Part shown: positions 46,920 through 60,472 of the stretch, in pieces
Position numbering within the stretch: the stretch's first letter is position 1
Layout: each line of letters begins with the position of its first letter
Assembly: GCA_036023115.1 (NCBI GenBank)
Contig: JAYKKT010000049.1
Location: forward strand, 868,001 to 932,000
Source of the DNA: Brasenia schreberi
Lineage: Eukaryota; Streptophyta; Magnoliopsida; Nymphaeales; Cabombaceae
Direction of reading: 5' to 3'
Length of the DNA stretch: 64,000 nt
Notes under the pieces: generated by a model
The model's input: only the letters and a program-made list of their open reading frames with translations
What the model was told of the DNA's origin: nothing
Databases searched by the model: none
Made by a program: the position numbers and the translations under genes

Positions 46920-47525
46920 TCTTGAACCAAAGCCTGATCGACTCCCTATGCTTTCTCATAACCCATGATGGATCTGGTGTCTGGTGGGGAAAATAGCTCA
47001 TGAAACTGTTTAAGGTTGAGCGGACTGTGTGTTAGGTTCGGTTGTTAGCTATAGGTTTTCCAATTGACACTTCAAATTTTAGGCGGGGTAACCTGCCACT
47101 GCTCATAGCCAAATTTGAATAGGGTTAGGACCCTTGCTCCACCGTGTTGAGTGAGGTAAGGTGGCAGCCCTGAAAATCCAAAAAGGCGGTTCAGATTGAT
47201 TTTCGGAAATGATGTATGGAAATTCTCCTAGCTGAACTTCGCCTCACCACCCAAAGAATTTTCTACGTCGGCCATTGCCTACGCCCTGGGCTACCCGTTA
47301 GAATTGAATTGTGCTTGGAGCCAGAGCCCTCTTCACTAGAACGTGATCGGAAGCCACTCTTTCTCCGTGGGTTTGCCGGCCACCATCCAGTTATTGTTTT
47401 TCTGCCCCCTCCACCTGAAAAGAACATGTGTATAGATAGTATGCACAGTGAGAAACCTCAGTGACCAAGTAGTATACGCCTCATCCGTATATATATAAAG
47501 TGTTAAACGTGCACACCTCATTCAT
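46920..47525. other. Unassigned spacer
   Basis: Positions 47,216-47,464 hold an 82-codon plus-strand frame of fairly balanced composition (RLTTQRIFYVGHCLRPGLP near its start), but no family is recognised and no splice context supports it. Confidence 0.4.
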
Positions 47526-47527
47526 AC

Positions 47528-48662
47528 AAACAACAACAACAACTAAGCCTTTTCCCATACTAGATGGTTTGTTTCCACAAATCCCTATCGTGTGCCATGT
47601 TAGCAGTTAACTCACAATAAGCTATATCATTATTTATTGTTTCTTTCCAACACTTTTGTGGTCGTCCTCTAGCTCTTTTAATACTTTCCAAATTTAGTTT
47701 TTCATACCTTCTTATAGGTTCTTCTTTTGATCTTCTTTCTATATGTTCAAACCATTTTAAACGATATTCTCTCATTTTATCCTCTATTGGTGTCACTCCT
47801 AATTTGTTTCTAATAACCTCATGGTCTTTTCTTGTATAACCACTCATCCATCTCAACATCTTCATTTCTGTCACAGACATCTTTTGTATATGTTGATGAT
47901 TAACTTCCCAACATTTAGAACCATAAAACATGGTAGGCCTAATTGCTGCTCTATAATATTTACCTTTTAACTTTAATGGTATTTTCTTATCACAAAGAAT
48001 ACCTGATGCTCCTCTCCATTTTAATCAACCAGCATTAATTTTATGCGTAACATCTCCATCAATTCTTCCATCACTCTTAAAAATTGACCCTATGTATTTA
48101 AAACTTTCCTTTTGAGGGATGCAATGTGTGCCAATTTTAATTTCTATGTCCTCTGAGGTAACCAAATGATAAAACTTACATTTCATATATTTTGTCTTTG
48201 TTCTACCAAGTCGGAGGCCTTTGCTTTCTAATGTTTCTCTCCATAGTTCCAAATTTCTATTAACTTTTTCCTTACACTCTTCCACTAATACAATGTCATC
48301 TGCAAATAACATACACCAAGGTACTTCATCTTGAATATGTTGTGTTAACTCATCAATCACCATTATAAATAAGTATGGACTTAAAGTTGATCCTTGATGT
48401 AATCCAATATTAACTTCAAAGAAGTATGTCATTCCTTCATGAGTCCTCACACATGTTTTTGCACAATTATACATGTCTCTTATAAGGTTAATGTATGTCA
48501 ATGGGATACCTCTTTTTTCCAAAGTTCTCCAAAGAACCTCCCTCAATACTCTATCATAAGTTTTTTTTATATCAATAAATATCATGTGAAGGTCTTTCTT
48601 TTTTGCTCTAAAATGTTCCATAAGATGTCTCAAAAGGTGAATCGTTTCAACAATAGATCTGC
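47528..48662 (-). mobile_element. RTE-type LINE, 5'-truncated 3' end
   Basis: On the minus strand the copy ends in a TTG-repeat tail (47,542-47,528), which is the standard RTE-type terminus. Reverse transcriptase is visible at 48,600-48,025, including HQGSTLSPYLF, CMLFADDIVLVEE and KSFKY-like blocks. The C-terminal segment is at 47,931-47,560. The sequence parallels the LINE at 40,990-42,100. It breaks off at about 48,662, exactly where the foldback element begins. Confidence 0.9.
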
Positions 48663-48663
48663 T

Positions 48664-49004
48664 TATATATATCAAGAGAGTCGAGACACACACACTCATC
48701 CTTAAAGACCTCAATCATTTGGTATGTAAAACTAACAACTGATATCTTTAAAGCAAAATAGTACCAGGTGTATTTGATGCATATGCAAAATCTATAAGAG
48801 TACTTTAAATCTTAAAGATCTCAATAGCTCATCAATGACATTAATGGTTGAAGTTTAAATTTAAAATATCAAAAAGTACTCTTATAGCTTTGGCATATGC
48901 ATCAAATACACCTGGTACTATTTTGCTTTAAAGATATCAGTAGTTAGTTTTACATACCAAATGGTTGAGGTCTTTAAGGATGAGTGTGTGTGTCTCGACT
49001 CTCT

Positions 49005-49013
<9 letters not shown>
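48664..49013. mobile_element. Foldback (long inverted repeat) element next to an AT microsatellite
   Basis: The left arm 48,664-48,806 and right arm 48,873-49,013 are near-perfect reverse complements (about 140 bp each), separated by a 66-bp loop. Both arms contain gagtcgagacacacacac (or its complement) and accaggtgtatttgatgcat. The outer ends are TATATATC and GATATATA, the right one running into a long AT repeat. No coding sequence is present. The form matches MITE-like elements that target TA-rich microsatellites. Confidence 0.85.

Positions 49014-49088
<75 letters not shown>
49007..49088. repeat. AT microsatellite
   Basis: About 41 uninterrupted AT units run directly on from the foldback element. 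Confidence 0.97.
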
Positions 49089-49091
<3 letters not shown>

Positions 49092-49514
49092 AAGAGAATA
49101 ATCTACTGGATACTCAATCTATGCTTAAATCCATTTTATCATCTCAACTATTTGATCTTTGAAATGAATGATTGAGGTAATAAACGGAAAAACACTTAAT
49201 GCACAAAGTATATATTACGTACAAAATATATAAATATATCTTTTTTTATTTTTTTATTCAAATATTCATTATTGATTATGTGAATTGTATTGTAGAGATG
49301 TTTAAGTGGATTTGAGCATGAATGAGTATATGAATTTATAACTTTTCACATATAAATATATAAAAGAATGATATGGTACACCTTGGTGGATATACTCCTC
49401 ATGACCACTTGATAAGTGCCAATAAGGTATTGTTTCAATCGTCCATCGAGAACAATAAAACGGTGGTCTTTCAGAAATATATAGTGTGGAAGAACTCTAT
49501 CATTCATGTATACA

Positions 49515-49593
<79 letters not shown>

Positions 49594-50527
49594 GATCATA
49601 TCCAATTTCGACATATCCACTCATTGTTTTTCGATAACATAAGTATAACTTAAATTTTTTTAAGGGTTTGTGAAAATGTATGAAGAATAATTATTGTATT
49701 CATCCACCCAAAAAGCCATGTTTGGGTGACACCATAGTTGGACAGGATCTAATCTCTTTATATATATATATATATATACTTGACCCATCTTTACAAATTT
49801 CAGTGATCTGACCCTTTTTTAGTAGAAAACAAATGTATATTCGTTTGGACTTGATTCAATACGTAACATTTTGCCTTTTAATTCTCAACCATCAATTATT
49901 GAAATTTGTAAACATCTAAGGTGGCAAGCATATAGGGCATAAGTAAATCGAGCCACTCAAGGTCGGCTTGAAGAAAAATCCAGACTGAACTTGATATTTC
50001 CGAGTTCAAGTTGCTGGCAAGTCAATTTCAAGTTTGCATATAGTCGGTGCGAACCGCTGGTAGGCCTAATCAATCTTTGTAAATAGTTGTATACAGATAT
50101 AAAAAAATTTGAGAAGTTCATGCAGACCCAAAACAAATTACAAAGCTTGAAACATCATCAGCAACTTTTACGTTGGTTTGGGTCAGACCCGGGATAGTGG
50201 ATAAGGATATGCATTTGCATAAAAGATAAAATATTTTTCAAGCAAAATTGTTTGCTTAATTAAAGTAAACATAAATCTTGCAACCACAATACAAACTATA
50301 ATGAAAAACCCAAAGCGGAAAATATGGGAAGCTAAGAGGAACATGATTTGTTTCTATGTACTATCCAGTTACATTTCATACAAAAATTTTTATGTAAAAA
50401 ATCCTGGGGTGGAAACCGGTTAAAGAAGAAAGTTCTTTTCCTTCTTCTGTTTTCTCTCTTGCTTCCCGCACGGCATCTATTTATCTCAACTTCAATATTG
50501 GTGTGACGCTTCGTCCTCAGCATCCAA
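49089..50527. other. Spacer with AT microsatellites and possible 5' end of copia element 3
   Basis: A second AT microsatellite covers 49,519-49,588 and a short one 49,759-49,778. Near 50,528 TGGTATTG could be the remains of a primer-binding site, with the 5' LTR of copia element 3 then ending at about 50,526, but no partner LTR was found. No gene is seen. Confidence 0.4.
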
Positions 50528-51739
50528 CTGGTATTGTTTGTTGGCTTTCAGGTACGTTTCTAAAATCAGAAAAGAAAGTATCTCTTAAACTGAAAAAGAG
50601 AGTTCATTAGAATCAAGGAACAAAAACATAAACTGAGGTGTTTCTGTTTTAGGTTTTAAGGAACATATGTACAAAGAAAACAAAAAAGGAAAATGGAAAA
50701 CTTATGTGAGACAATCTTCAGTGTGATTTTTCCATCATTTTGATCCTCTCTTCTTTCTTTCTTATGTTCTAAAACTACAAATAACACGAGGAATAAAATA
50801 CAAAGAAAAACAAACAAGAAATAAAGAAAACCGTTAAGCTTTTATACTGTGGGTTAAAAAAGCCGTCCCTCGGTTGACCTTCACCGAACCAGAGGAACGA
50901 CTCCAGTTGACGAGGGAGGTTGTCTAATCAGAGACACCCTCTCGTCTAAACAGAGGCAACACGACTCCTTCGACGCTCACCTCCTCTCCCTCCCTCTTAC
51001 TCTTTCTCTCTCTCAATCGGATCTCGCAAAATCGAGAAACCAGAATTCTTTTGGTTTTTGGAAAAATCCAGAAACCACGCAATAAAACCGCGGTTTCAGA
51101 TAAAACCAAGAGCGGAAACCGCTCTTGTCACGGTTTTTCAGAAAATTACTAGCACTTAGTGAAAACAGTGGAACTACTTAGTTTTCGGTTTTCATAATTT
51201 TTAAATATTAAATGAAGGGGTTAATTTACAATTTTTTCCAATCCTTGCTACTGAAACTACGAAAATACGCATGCATTAATTTATTGTTTTGCTCATAAAT
51301 GCTTGCGTCGTAATATAGTTCTGATTTTACAGTTCTACCCCTATTATTATTCTATTGAAATTTTAAAACTCTTTGCGGTAAGAATTTATAATCTTGTCCA
51401 GGCTGCTTTAGAGATATTATAGAATTACAAAAGGAGACTTCTTTGCCATTATAAGTGGTTATTATACAAACTCGTCGTGAGAAAATTACTTTATTATCCT
51501 GATTTCTATGTTAATTCTAGAATCCAGTTTTAGGTTATATTCTGGGATATTTCCTGTTTCGGACCTGAACTGTTTCCAGAATTGCATAGAGGTGATCATA
51601 GATATTTTCATAGTAATATAAATAGTTTTATGTTACTACAAATAGGTGTTTGTTGCCTCTTTATTGTTTCTTGTTTAAATTTGTTAGACTATATACTTGT
51701 GATTTTTGTCAAAATTATAAAAATAGCTATTAGAGTGTG

Positions 51740-54225
51740 AATTTCTAAATTAGTAAAACTGAAAAGTTAAATGAGTTGAGCTCATGGAAGAGAAGAATTC
51801 TCTTAGCCTTAACATTAGAAGGCATGGATTATGTTCTTAGAGAAACATAAATCCCTCCTACTAAACAAGCAATTGACGAGAAAGAAGAAAAATATCAAAC
51901 CTTGTTCAAAGCCAAGGCTAGCATGTTAACCTACATGGATGATGATCTACTTAAGTTCTTTGAGGAATGCAAAACAATAATATTTGACTCCACAACTGTG
52001 AAATATTGTATCACTAAGAACTGCATGTACAATTACTCCTTTAAAAATATAACTCACATAAAATGAAGAAAGAAAATAATGTGGTTGAACATGTCAACAA
52101 GATATTGGTAATTGTTAGAGATTTGGTTGTAGTCAAGTATGTAATCTTTGACCCTATGAAGATTTCGACTATTCTAAATAGTCTTCCTCACTTTTAGGAC
52201 ATGGTAACCACAAACACTTAGGTTGGAACTTGACTTTACCCTTTCTTAACACCTTATGAAAGTTGCTATTAAGTAAGAGCATATGAACAAAAATAAAAAA
52301 GATAAACTACTCTTTGCTCAAGATGATATAAGATGAACTCTAGAACCAACCAAGTTAAAAATAAATCAAATACAAAATTTAACAAATTTAACAAAAGGAT
52401 GGTCAAATTTTTTAAAAATCTTTGGGATATACTTCTTGGATCGAGTAATTCAATTGTGCCTAGATAGGGCACTTCAAAAGGGATTGCTGCAACAAAAAGA
52501 ACAATGAGGGTAACTCTGAACAATGTAACCCAAAAAAGAAGCTTAATATAATCTGCATTATTTCTGAATGCTTATATATGGACCTTCCTATGACTAATTG
52601 GTGGATGGATTCTAGAGTTACCCTACATATTTCAAAGAGCAAGGAGAAAGCTATGGACCTAAAGTAATACAAGCCTAGGGAACATCGGGTGTATATAAGA
52701 AACAACTCTTTTATTGATGTTCTAAGGGTTGGATCAATTAGGATTGTTATAGAGGGCACCCTATTGTACTTATTAATGTACTCATTATGTCATCTATTTC
52801 GATACAATCCAGTGTCTATGCTTGTTTTTGTTAAGAAAGGATTTGAGGTTATGTTTATCTTTTAAGAAAGTTATTATAGAAAAACATGATATGATTGCTT
52901 TTTCTAGTATTTTTATTCTAAATATGAGTTATTTAAACTCAATATTAACAAAAATGAAGCACCATCTTCTTCTACTTATATTAATTGTACATTTATTATT
53001 GATATAAATATATAACATAAAAGATTAGGCCATATAAGTTTTAATAAGTTGATAAAATTAACTAACTTTGACTTATTGCTTGGGTTTAAAGAAAACACTT
53101 TTAATAAGTGTGAAACTGTATACAAGAAAAAATGATAAGAAACCCTTTTTCTAAAGAAATAATTAAAGCAACAATCCTATTAGAAATCATTTACACAGAT
53201 ATAAGTCGACCTTCAGGATAAAGTCTCATCGTGAGCCAATGCCACTGAAAGCAGCCTGTGAAAATGTGTATTTTATAACTGTCATAGATAATTATTAAGA
53301 TATAGATATTTATATCTCTTATCATATAAATATGAGGTTTTATATTTATTTAAAGAATATAAATAAGAAGTTGAAAATCAACTAAGGCATATAATTAAAG
53401 TCTTAATATCTGTAGAGGTGGTGAGGTGAATACACCTTTGTAAAATTTATTAATATTGTAAAGACTTTGGTATTTCAAAGTAAAATAATATGTCTAGTTG
53501 AAATATGTAACATGACTTTATTGAATATGACTAGGTCAATGTTAATAGATGCTCTTTTTCTTAGGATATTTTGAGGAGAAGCAATAATTACAATCATATA
53601 TTTGAAATAGAGTACCCTATAAAGTTATATTTTGTATACCATATGAAATGTGGTTTGATAGAAAACCAAACTTTAGTCATCTATGGATGTAGGGATCTAT
53701 TACTCATGTAAAGATCCTTTATTAATCTAGAGATAAACCACGCAATAGGTCATTGAGGTATATTTTTATTAGATACTTAAAAGGTTTCAAAGGATATAGA
53801 TTTTAGACCAAGGACCATGGTTTAAGAGAAAATAGGGATGTTGAATTTTTACAAAAAATTTAAATTAACATCCTTAAAAATGATTATGAAAGCATTGATG
53901 ATCTAGTGGATATAAATTCATCATTTGAGTCAATGAATAGTAATTCAAATGACCTTCCTGTACAAATTGGAACTTTAAGTGGACATAAAAGACATCGGAT
54001 CACATTGTCCTACTTAAAAGATTATTACACTTACCTTGAATAGAAAATGTGTAATTCAATGAATTTAGATGAGTTGACTAATAACCTAACTTACTAGTAA
54101 GCTATCCGTTTATCTTAATCATGAGATTTTGAAAAAGCAATAGACAAAAAAATTGAGTTCATTAAGAAAAACTAAGTTTAGGAATTGATAAATTTTCAAA
54201 AGAAAGGAAAGTCAAACCGTAAATG
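51740..54225 (+). pseudogene. Third copia copy, heavily decayed and truncated
   Basis: Gag-like sequence starts at about 51,760 (ASMLTYMDDDLLKFFEEC at 51,918-51,971). A broken zinc knuckle lies near 52,470 and the protease site WWMDSR at about 52,601. The pre-integrase block is at 52,830-53,100, integrase remnants at 53,100-53,640, and the post-core segment at 53,640-53,880. The start of reverse transcriptase breaks off at about 54,225. Order and wording match copia elements 1 and 2. Positions 50,860-51,740 resemble their long leaders. Stops are everywhere, and the right half including RNase H and the 3' LTR is gone. Confidence 0.8.
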
Positions 54226-54231
54226 AGTGAT

Positions 54232-54312
54232 TACTCTACTGGGTATTTGATTGTGAGGCTTTTGCTCACGGAACTTAAGCTATCTTTTAGACCTAGGTCT
54301 CGTAACCAAACA
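54232..54312. mobile_element. Very short inverted-repeat element candidate
   Basis: GGGTATTTGATTGTGAGG at the left and TCGTAACCAAACACAGGCC at the right are imperfect inverted ends enclosing about 40 bp. It abuts the break in copia element 3. Confidence 0.3.
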
Positions 54313-55227
54313 CAGGCCTCAATGCACGATCCCGTTATAACCTCACTTTATATTGTTTAAAAGGTCCCATTAACAAGGGTGCACCACTGAAACTATGCTT
54401 ATAGAGACAGTTTTGCAGGCTCAACCTCGTGTCTCAACACGATTTTCCTCTTTTTTCTTCGGAATGGTTTGCAGAAAACACAAGGTCAAGGAAAAGAAGC
54501 AAAGAAAGACAAACACATGTTTTGACGTGGTTCGGCCTGAGATGTCTACTATACAGTTAAGATGGGAAAAATATTTTCAGCATGACGAGAGTAGCTTGCA
54601 ATATGAATAATCTCTCTCTCTACCATAGACCTTTATAATTCATATCCAATTTGCGTCACACTATGAGCTTTCGGGTTGGGTCACAATTCGCATCCATCAC
54701 AAATTCGAGCCACATTAACAAACTCTTCTCTAGGTCATCCATGGTTTAGACATGTGTCAGCCTTTTTCTTTCTTTTCCCAGTTCACCAACTCCATACTCT
54801 TCTTTGGTATCAGTACCCGAAAATCACCGTATCAGAACTCCCATAAAACACACATATTTATATATATAATATCTTTCTGAGTATAATCTTGTATAAACAT
54901 TTTTAGTGTTTGATAATTGATATCATTAATAGAGATGTTTTAATAAGACTATGCAGCTACTAGTCCCACTCTCTTTTATATATATATGCAATCATTGGTA
55001 CTTTGAAGAATCACGTTGGAACTTCGTCAGGGCCATGTTTGGTATAAATTTACGTTGACCATTTTTACCTCCACATATATTAGTCATATCTTCACCAGGT
55101 ATGCCAAACCCTTACAAGTGAATTTGATATAGTTGTGGTTCGTGTAAATTACTAATGCCACATTCTCTTGACATGGTTTTCTACATTATAAATGCAGCAT
55201 AGAATCAATTATCGACAAGGAACTTAT
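54313..55227. other. Unassigned spacer, part LTR-like
   Basis: Around 54,525 the text gacgtggttcggcctgaga resembles a phrase common in plant copia LTRs, so 54,400-54,850 may be a solo-LTR scrap. No second copy exists here to confirm it. Confidence 0.35.
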
Positions 55228-55437
55228 GGGGTGTTTGATTGCAAGGTTGGGACTACAGAACTTGAACTACTAGAACTTCAGTTCCAATTTCAGTGGCTTG
55301 CCCTTGGGAGTGGGCCACTGATGGACCTCATAATCAGGTAAAATCCGACTCCATTTTTCATTGCACGTCGATTATGACAAGAATTTGAACTGCAGTTCTA
55401 GTTTCGTAGTCCCAAGTCCCGTGATCAAACACCTCCC
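55228..55437. mobile_element. MITE with about 55-bp terminal inverted repeats
   Basis: The left end GGTGTTTGATTGCAAGG...TTGGGACTACAGAACTTGAA mirrors the right end, whose reverse complement is GGTGTTTGATCACGGG...TTGGGACTACGAAACTAGAA. The element is about 210 bp with no coding. No clear target duplication was found, so the superfamily (hAT or PIF/Harbinger) stays open. Confidence 0.72.
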
Positions 55438-58370
55438 TTGTTGGCTCTTGGTTGATCAAGTTTTGAGGTGGCAAAAGAATCAAGCGAAAGTTGTAAGGCT
55501 AGGACCCCGGACCTATGTCATGTACTTAATTTCAATGACGGGTGTAGGGCAAAAGAGCGAATAGGTGAGGTCGCATCATGTGGAATCAGCATGTCTGGCA
55601 TAGATTGAGTATCACCAGATTTATGTGATACAGCATTTGATCGGTTGCCTTGTCCTTGTGGGTAACACGAGCAGGGGCTTCCTTTGTAGCATATGCAAAT
55701 TGAGTTATAGCCCCAAGTTGTTTGTCAATGAAAGCTACTTAAAGTTTCAGGCCATTTGATTTTGAGGAGTAAGATGGCTGGCTCCACAACATGATTAAGC
55801 AGCTGGCCTGACGGTCATCCTTTCTCCACCATTCGGAGTGGAATAGCCATCTCCGCATGGGTTTATCTCGCCTTAAGTTTAAATAAGTCTAGAATCCATA
55901 GTAAAAGATCCTAATTAACTGGTAAGAGTAGCCATGAACCGACCCATCTTGGGAGTCATGGATCTACTTTGGCGAGGTAAGGTGGCTGCCTCACTAGGAA
56001 TATGATGTAGTCAAACTACAAAAGCTCTCCATTTTTTGAACCTGAATTACGTCGAAATGAACAATATGAAAACGCGACGTGACTACAACGTACCATAGTA
56101 ACATGAAAAGAACTTGGGTCATGTTTGGCTTGACCTGTTTTTAACACAAACACAAATTACTATTTACACATCTCAAATTACTAAACGCACACCTTTTTTC
56201 GTAATTTTTAGGTATTTTAAGAAAAAAGGGTGTGTGAATAGTAAAAAAAGTGTGTAGGTATCAATTGTGACGTAAATTTGTCGGCAATGTAACACCCTTA
56301 ATAGATAAGGGAAAAAGTCACCTTTTGGTTGAGAACTCTTGTTCACCCAAAAGTAATTCATCTTTAATGCGCTTGAATTTAACGTTCCTTGTTGGAATCC
56401 TTAACTGAAAAAGCTGGTGCATGATGTGGTAAAAAACCATAACATGATCTTGTATCCATAGAAAATACAAGGTTCTCAAACTCCCACTAGTGAAACCAGG
56501 CTGAATTGTTAATTAATCTCTTAAAAGCCATTCTAAAAAGCACGATGAAATCTCGCTCTCACTTTGTTTTCCAATCTCAATATCCATGTTCCAACCTCGG
56601 ATGGTTTGTTTATACCAGTTAGATATTGGTGGTTTTCATCCTGCAACTATATATATATATATAAAAGAAAGAGAGAACATGTCATGCTCAAGTGTACTTA
56701 GGTGCTAGTAGACATTGCCATTTGAAATCGACGCACATGTTCAAACCAAAAGTGAACCACCCGAGGAACCGACCGAACCAGAACCAAAGACCCCCTGATT
56801 CGATTATAGTTTCATGCTCTCTTAAAATCAGCTTGGAACTGATATTTCTGGTTAGGTTGGAACTGATATTTCCAAACTACCTAGAACCCGCTGATCCTCA
56901 ACTGATGGTTTTGGTTAGGTTTGAACCAGCAGTTCCAAACTGACTAGGGTTAAACCCATCGACCCTAAACCGGCGGTTGTTGTTGGCACAAAGTTTGATT
57001 TCAAGATGACACATTTATTTCTCGTGTATCTCAAAGAAAATATAATTTGAAACTGGCGCACCAACTAGGCTATCATGCCAACATCCGGTCCCAAAAAAGA
57101 AAGTTTTTAAAATTGGCAAGAGCCAAATGGTACCACCTATTTCCCAACTGTCAACAGGTTGTCACGCTTTGACTATTGATGACGAAATAAAAATATTTAA
57201 AAGTTAAAATTTGGTAAAAAACACGATTGATTATTTATTATGAATTTTGAATGTTAGAAGAAGGAGCTCACTCGAAATTTTGACTAGGCACCCGGGTCTC
57301 AACTTCTATAATAGGTTCTCTAGCTTCTCTCACTTCAACAACAAATACACAACCTCATAAGTAACCCATTCTTGACTCTTCATCTCTTATTTCTCTCTTC
57401 TCTCACTAACTCTTTCGATTCTAAGTACTTCCTTGTTATCTTACTTGATAATTAATATTTTAGCCTATTCAAGTTATAATACACTCAATGCTTCATTTGT
57501 GTAGGAAACATTTTATTATCCAAGGTTCAACAAATACAACCTACACATAAAGGATAAAGGATGCACTCCAAAAGTCGTCATAAGGACATGACTTGTTAAA
57601 GATTCATGAAGAATGTGTCATCAATTAGGCCAAGTACAACTGTTATGAAAAGGTCTACAAGTTTAGGCTTGGAGATGATTATAACATACTATAAGACCAT
57701 ACCATGAGAAAAATCCAACAAAAGTGGGTTTAAACATCCAGCAAACCCGATTTCCTATGCAAAGAAGTTAAGTAGAATATTTTTCATTTAATTTTGGTTA
57801 AAAATTTGGTTTTATTGATTATGTAAGAAATATACGTAATCCTTGAGCAACACTTATTTCTAGATAAACGGTTAATACATAAATGATATCAAGAGAAAAA
57901 TAGTTAACTATATTTTTTAGTTTATTTGAGTATAGTGTGTCACTATTTGCTAATATATAGTATTAATTGATAGTTACATGAACATATTGTTGTTATTGTA
58001 CACACAAAAGTCAATTCAAAAACATATTCTTGTACCTTTGTTTTGATAAGTCATACGCTGCATAAAATATTTGTTATAAGTTAAAATCGGTTTTTGAAGA
58101 ATATCAATTATTTTTTAAGATTTTTAAATTTCACTTAATAATGTTGTTGCAAATACTTGTGTTATTTCTAAGTTAGAAAGAATATTTTAGGTGGTAAATA
58201 TTTTCATGTTCGTTGTTATTATCATTTACTTAACTTTTGTGTGAAAGATGATTTCATGATCTCAAATACAACCTATTAGAGATGCCATTAATTTTCTTGG
58301 TTGCTCTAACGTTAAAAATGAATCGATAGATGTTTGAAAGAAAAAGATACTAGACCAAGAAAATTTCTAA
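55438..58370. other. Unassigned AT-rich spacer
   Basis: Positions 56,740-56,980 are built of ggaactgat, ccaaact and gaaccgac words like those at 10,310-11,120. A short AT run lies at 56,649-56,662. No gene is supported. Confidence 0.4.
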
Positions 58371-58379
58371 AGGATATTG

Positions 58380-58910
58380 AACATGAGTGGGATTTGATCT
58401 ATCAAATGTTGTTTGTGATTGTATTGTACATGAACCTATTAACAAAGTTTATAGACCTTTATTTTCCATAATTAAATTTGTCTAAATCTAATTGAGATAT
58501 TTGAAACATTTTTTTGACCTCCTATCTATTTTTAGTAACACTATACCTGTATTATCTAGTGTTTTCTATCCAACTTATCATGTATTTATTTATCAAGTTA
58601 TAAAAATACTTTATACATTAGCACATTTTCCAGAAATTTCTTAGTTAACTAAGAGCATGCATGAGGACAAAAAAGTGGCTTTATTATTATACAAATCTTC
58701 TTCTTAGTTTAGTTATTATTGTATTAGACCTTAGATTAAAATTAAATAAATTAAAATTGTTATTAATTCCTTATTATAAGGCTCTTTCATTAGACATATT
58801 TAAGGATATCAATAGTATCATTAATGATATAAGAACAAATATCAATCAATTATGTAGAGATTATAATTTTGCATATAGTCATCTTGTTCTACATGTAAAA
58901 TAAAAAAACA
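58380..58910 (+). pseudogene. Ac-like hAT transposase fragment
   Basis: Plus-strand translation gives VLSSVFYPTYHVFIYQVIKI (about 58,555-58,615) and, after a frame change, LLLSLVIIVLDLRLKLNKLK (58,691-58,750) followed by an IRTNINQLCRDYN tail. These resemble the hAT segment in which LAxVLDPRxKL is the landmark, here with the Pro of DPR changed to Leu. It is a different hAT lineage from the one at 36.5 kb. Neither zinc finger nor dimerisation region was found. Confidence 0.5.
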
Positions 58911-59159
58911 ATAGCAATCATACATTCTCCTCTTTTAGCATTAAGTTTTTGGTCATATTTTGGAAAGGTTTAAAAAGTGTCTAAAATCCATGTATTTGAC
59001 TTTGTTTTAGGTATATATTACTACTCTTTATGATCCTAGTAAATTTGGAGACGATGAAGGTGAAGACAATTTTTCTATTTTAAAATAGTAAAGAACATCA
59101 AGTTACTTATCCTGTTTTATCTTAATTGCTATGAATATATTTATTATTTCAGCCTTATG

Positions 59160-59454
59160 CTAGAGATGACAACAGAGCAGAGTGCAACGGGTTTTCAATC
59201 CACCTGCACTACAACCTTTCTTCTATCATTCTACGTCATGCCCCACCCCACAGGTCTTGGGGGATCTGACCCACACCTAATTAGATCGAGGATTGACATG
59301 GTCCCGATCCAATCCACTTTACCCAATAAAAATATTTTTTAAGAAAATAAAATATTTAGTGTATATTTTACATAAAATACAAAATCTCATTTTTATATAT
59401 ACATATAAGCATATAAAATACTTATAGTAAACATATATTTTATATAAATAAATA

Positions 59455-59523
<69 letters not shown>

Positions 59524-59635
59524 CAGGGAGGGACGGGTCTGCTATAGACCCGTTCGAGGCCCCCTATCTCCTTCATGCCCACCGTCCTATACGGAGCAGA
59601 GCGGGTACCCACGAGGTGGGGCATAATTGTCATTC
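59160..59635. mobile_element. Candidate hAT-type non-autonomous element containing a TA microsatellite
   Basis: The left end TAGAGATGACAA and the reverse complement of the right end TAGGAATGACAA agree at 10 of 12 bases. Both are followed by runs spelling variants of GGGTACCC/CGGGT, a hallmark of a common group of plant hAT MITEs. A TA repeat (59,458-59,521) sits inside. No convincing 8-bp target duplication is seen. Confidence 0.45.
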
Positions 59636-59639
59636 CTAC

Positions 59640-60084
59640 CTCAAACATTTATATGCATCAAATATTTAGTAGAAGTGAGAATATATTAAACGAATATCAC
59701 TTTAACTTACAACATAAGACATTGAAAGCTAAAGTTTGCTTAAATAATTAGAAAAATGAAAGGTGTAGAGTATATGAGTATGAAAAAGTACCAATGGATA
59801 TATATAAATAAAACATTTATACTATTAAAGGAAAAACTTATATAGATACTACTAGCACTGACATAATACTAGCATGTAGCGATATGAATGATTAAGTTTA
59901 GAGTCAATCAGTTCATGTAAAGGGTACCCATCGAAAGGTAAGTAAGAATTAAGTGCACTTTGATTCCTCTACATCCAAGAGAATATGTAGGACACTTGAT
60001 TCAAATGTAAGTGAACTATGATCAAGCTCATTATTTATTTTATTTCTTTTGTATAAGTATGATTTATAATTTATAGATATACAC
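59640..60084. other. Unassigned AT-rich spacer
   Basis: No gene or recognised repeat is seen. Confidence 0.5.
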
Positions 60085-60410
60085 CAACAATAACTAAGCC
60101 TTTTCCCATACTAGACAAGGTATGCTACATGGATTCTTTGTTAAAATAGAGCTCAATCATATGTCATGCTAACAACTAACTCAACATAAGGTAGATCATT
60201 GTTTATTGCTTCCTTTCAATACTTATATGATATTCTTATTCCTCTTTTAACATTTTCTTGTATCTTTTTATTAGAGTTTCCTCTTTGTACGAGTTTAAAA
60301 CATCTTACACAATTTTCCTCATTTTATTATTTATTCATGTCACTCTCAATTTATTTCTAATAACCTTAAGTATACGGTCTTTTCTTTTGTGACCACTCAT
60401 CCATCTTAGA
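60085..60410 (-). mobile_element. RTE-type LINE 3' stub
   Basis: On the plus strand caacaataactaagcctttt, then cccatactaga and later gaccactcatccatctta, match in order the LINE end at 47,532-47,860. Only about 325 bp of the 3' end remain, and it is more diverged than the other copies. Confidence 0.8.
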
Positions 60411-60472
60411 ACTATAACTGCCTTGTATTTGGCTCTTAAATTGCAATCAGAATCGCTCGAAACTAGAACTGG

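Noticed and set aside
48965..49162. Frames of repeated Tyr-Ile at this AT run and at 49,346-49,642, 59,319-59,648 and 30,489-30,845
   Set aside because: They are translations of AT and TATACA microsatellites.
54232..55437. Treating the inverted-repeat elements at 54,232 and 55,228 as one transposon with two ends
   Set aside because: Each has its own inverted ends close together, and the sequence between them is unrelated.
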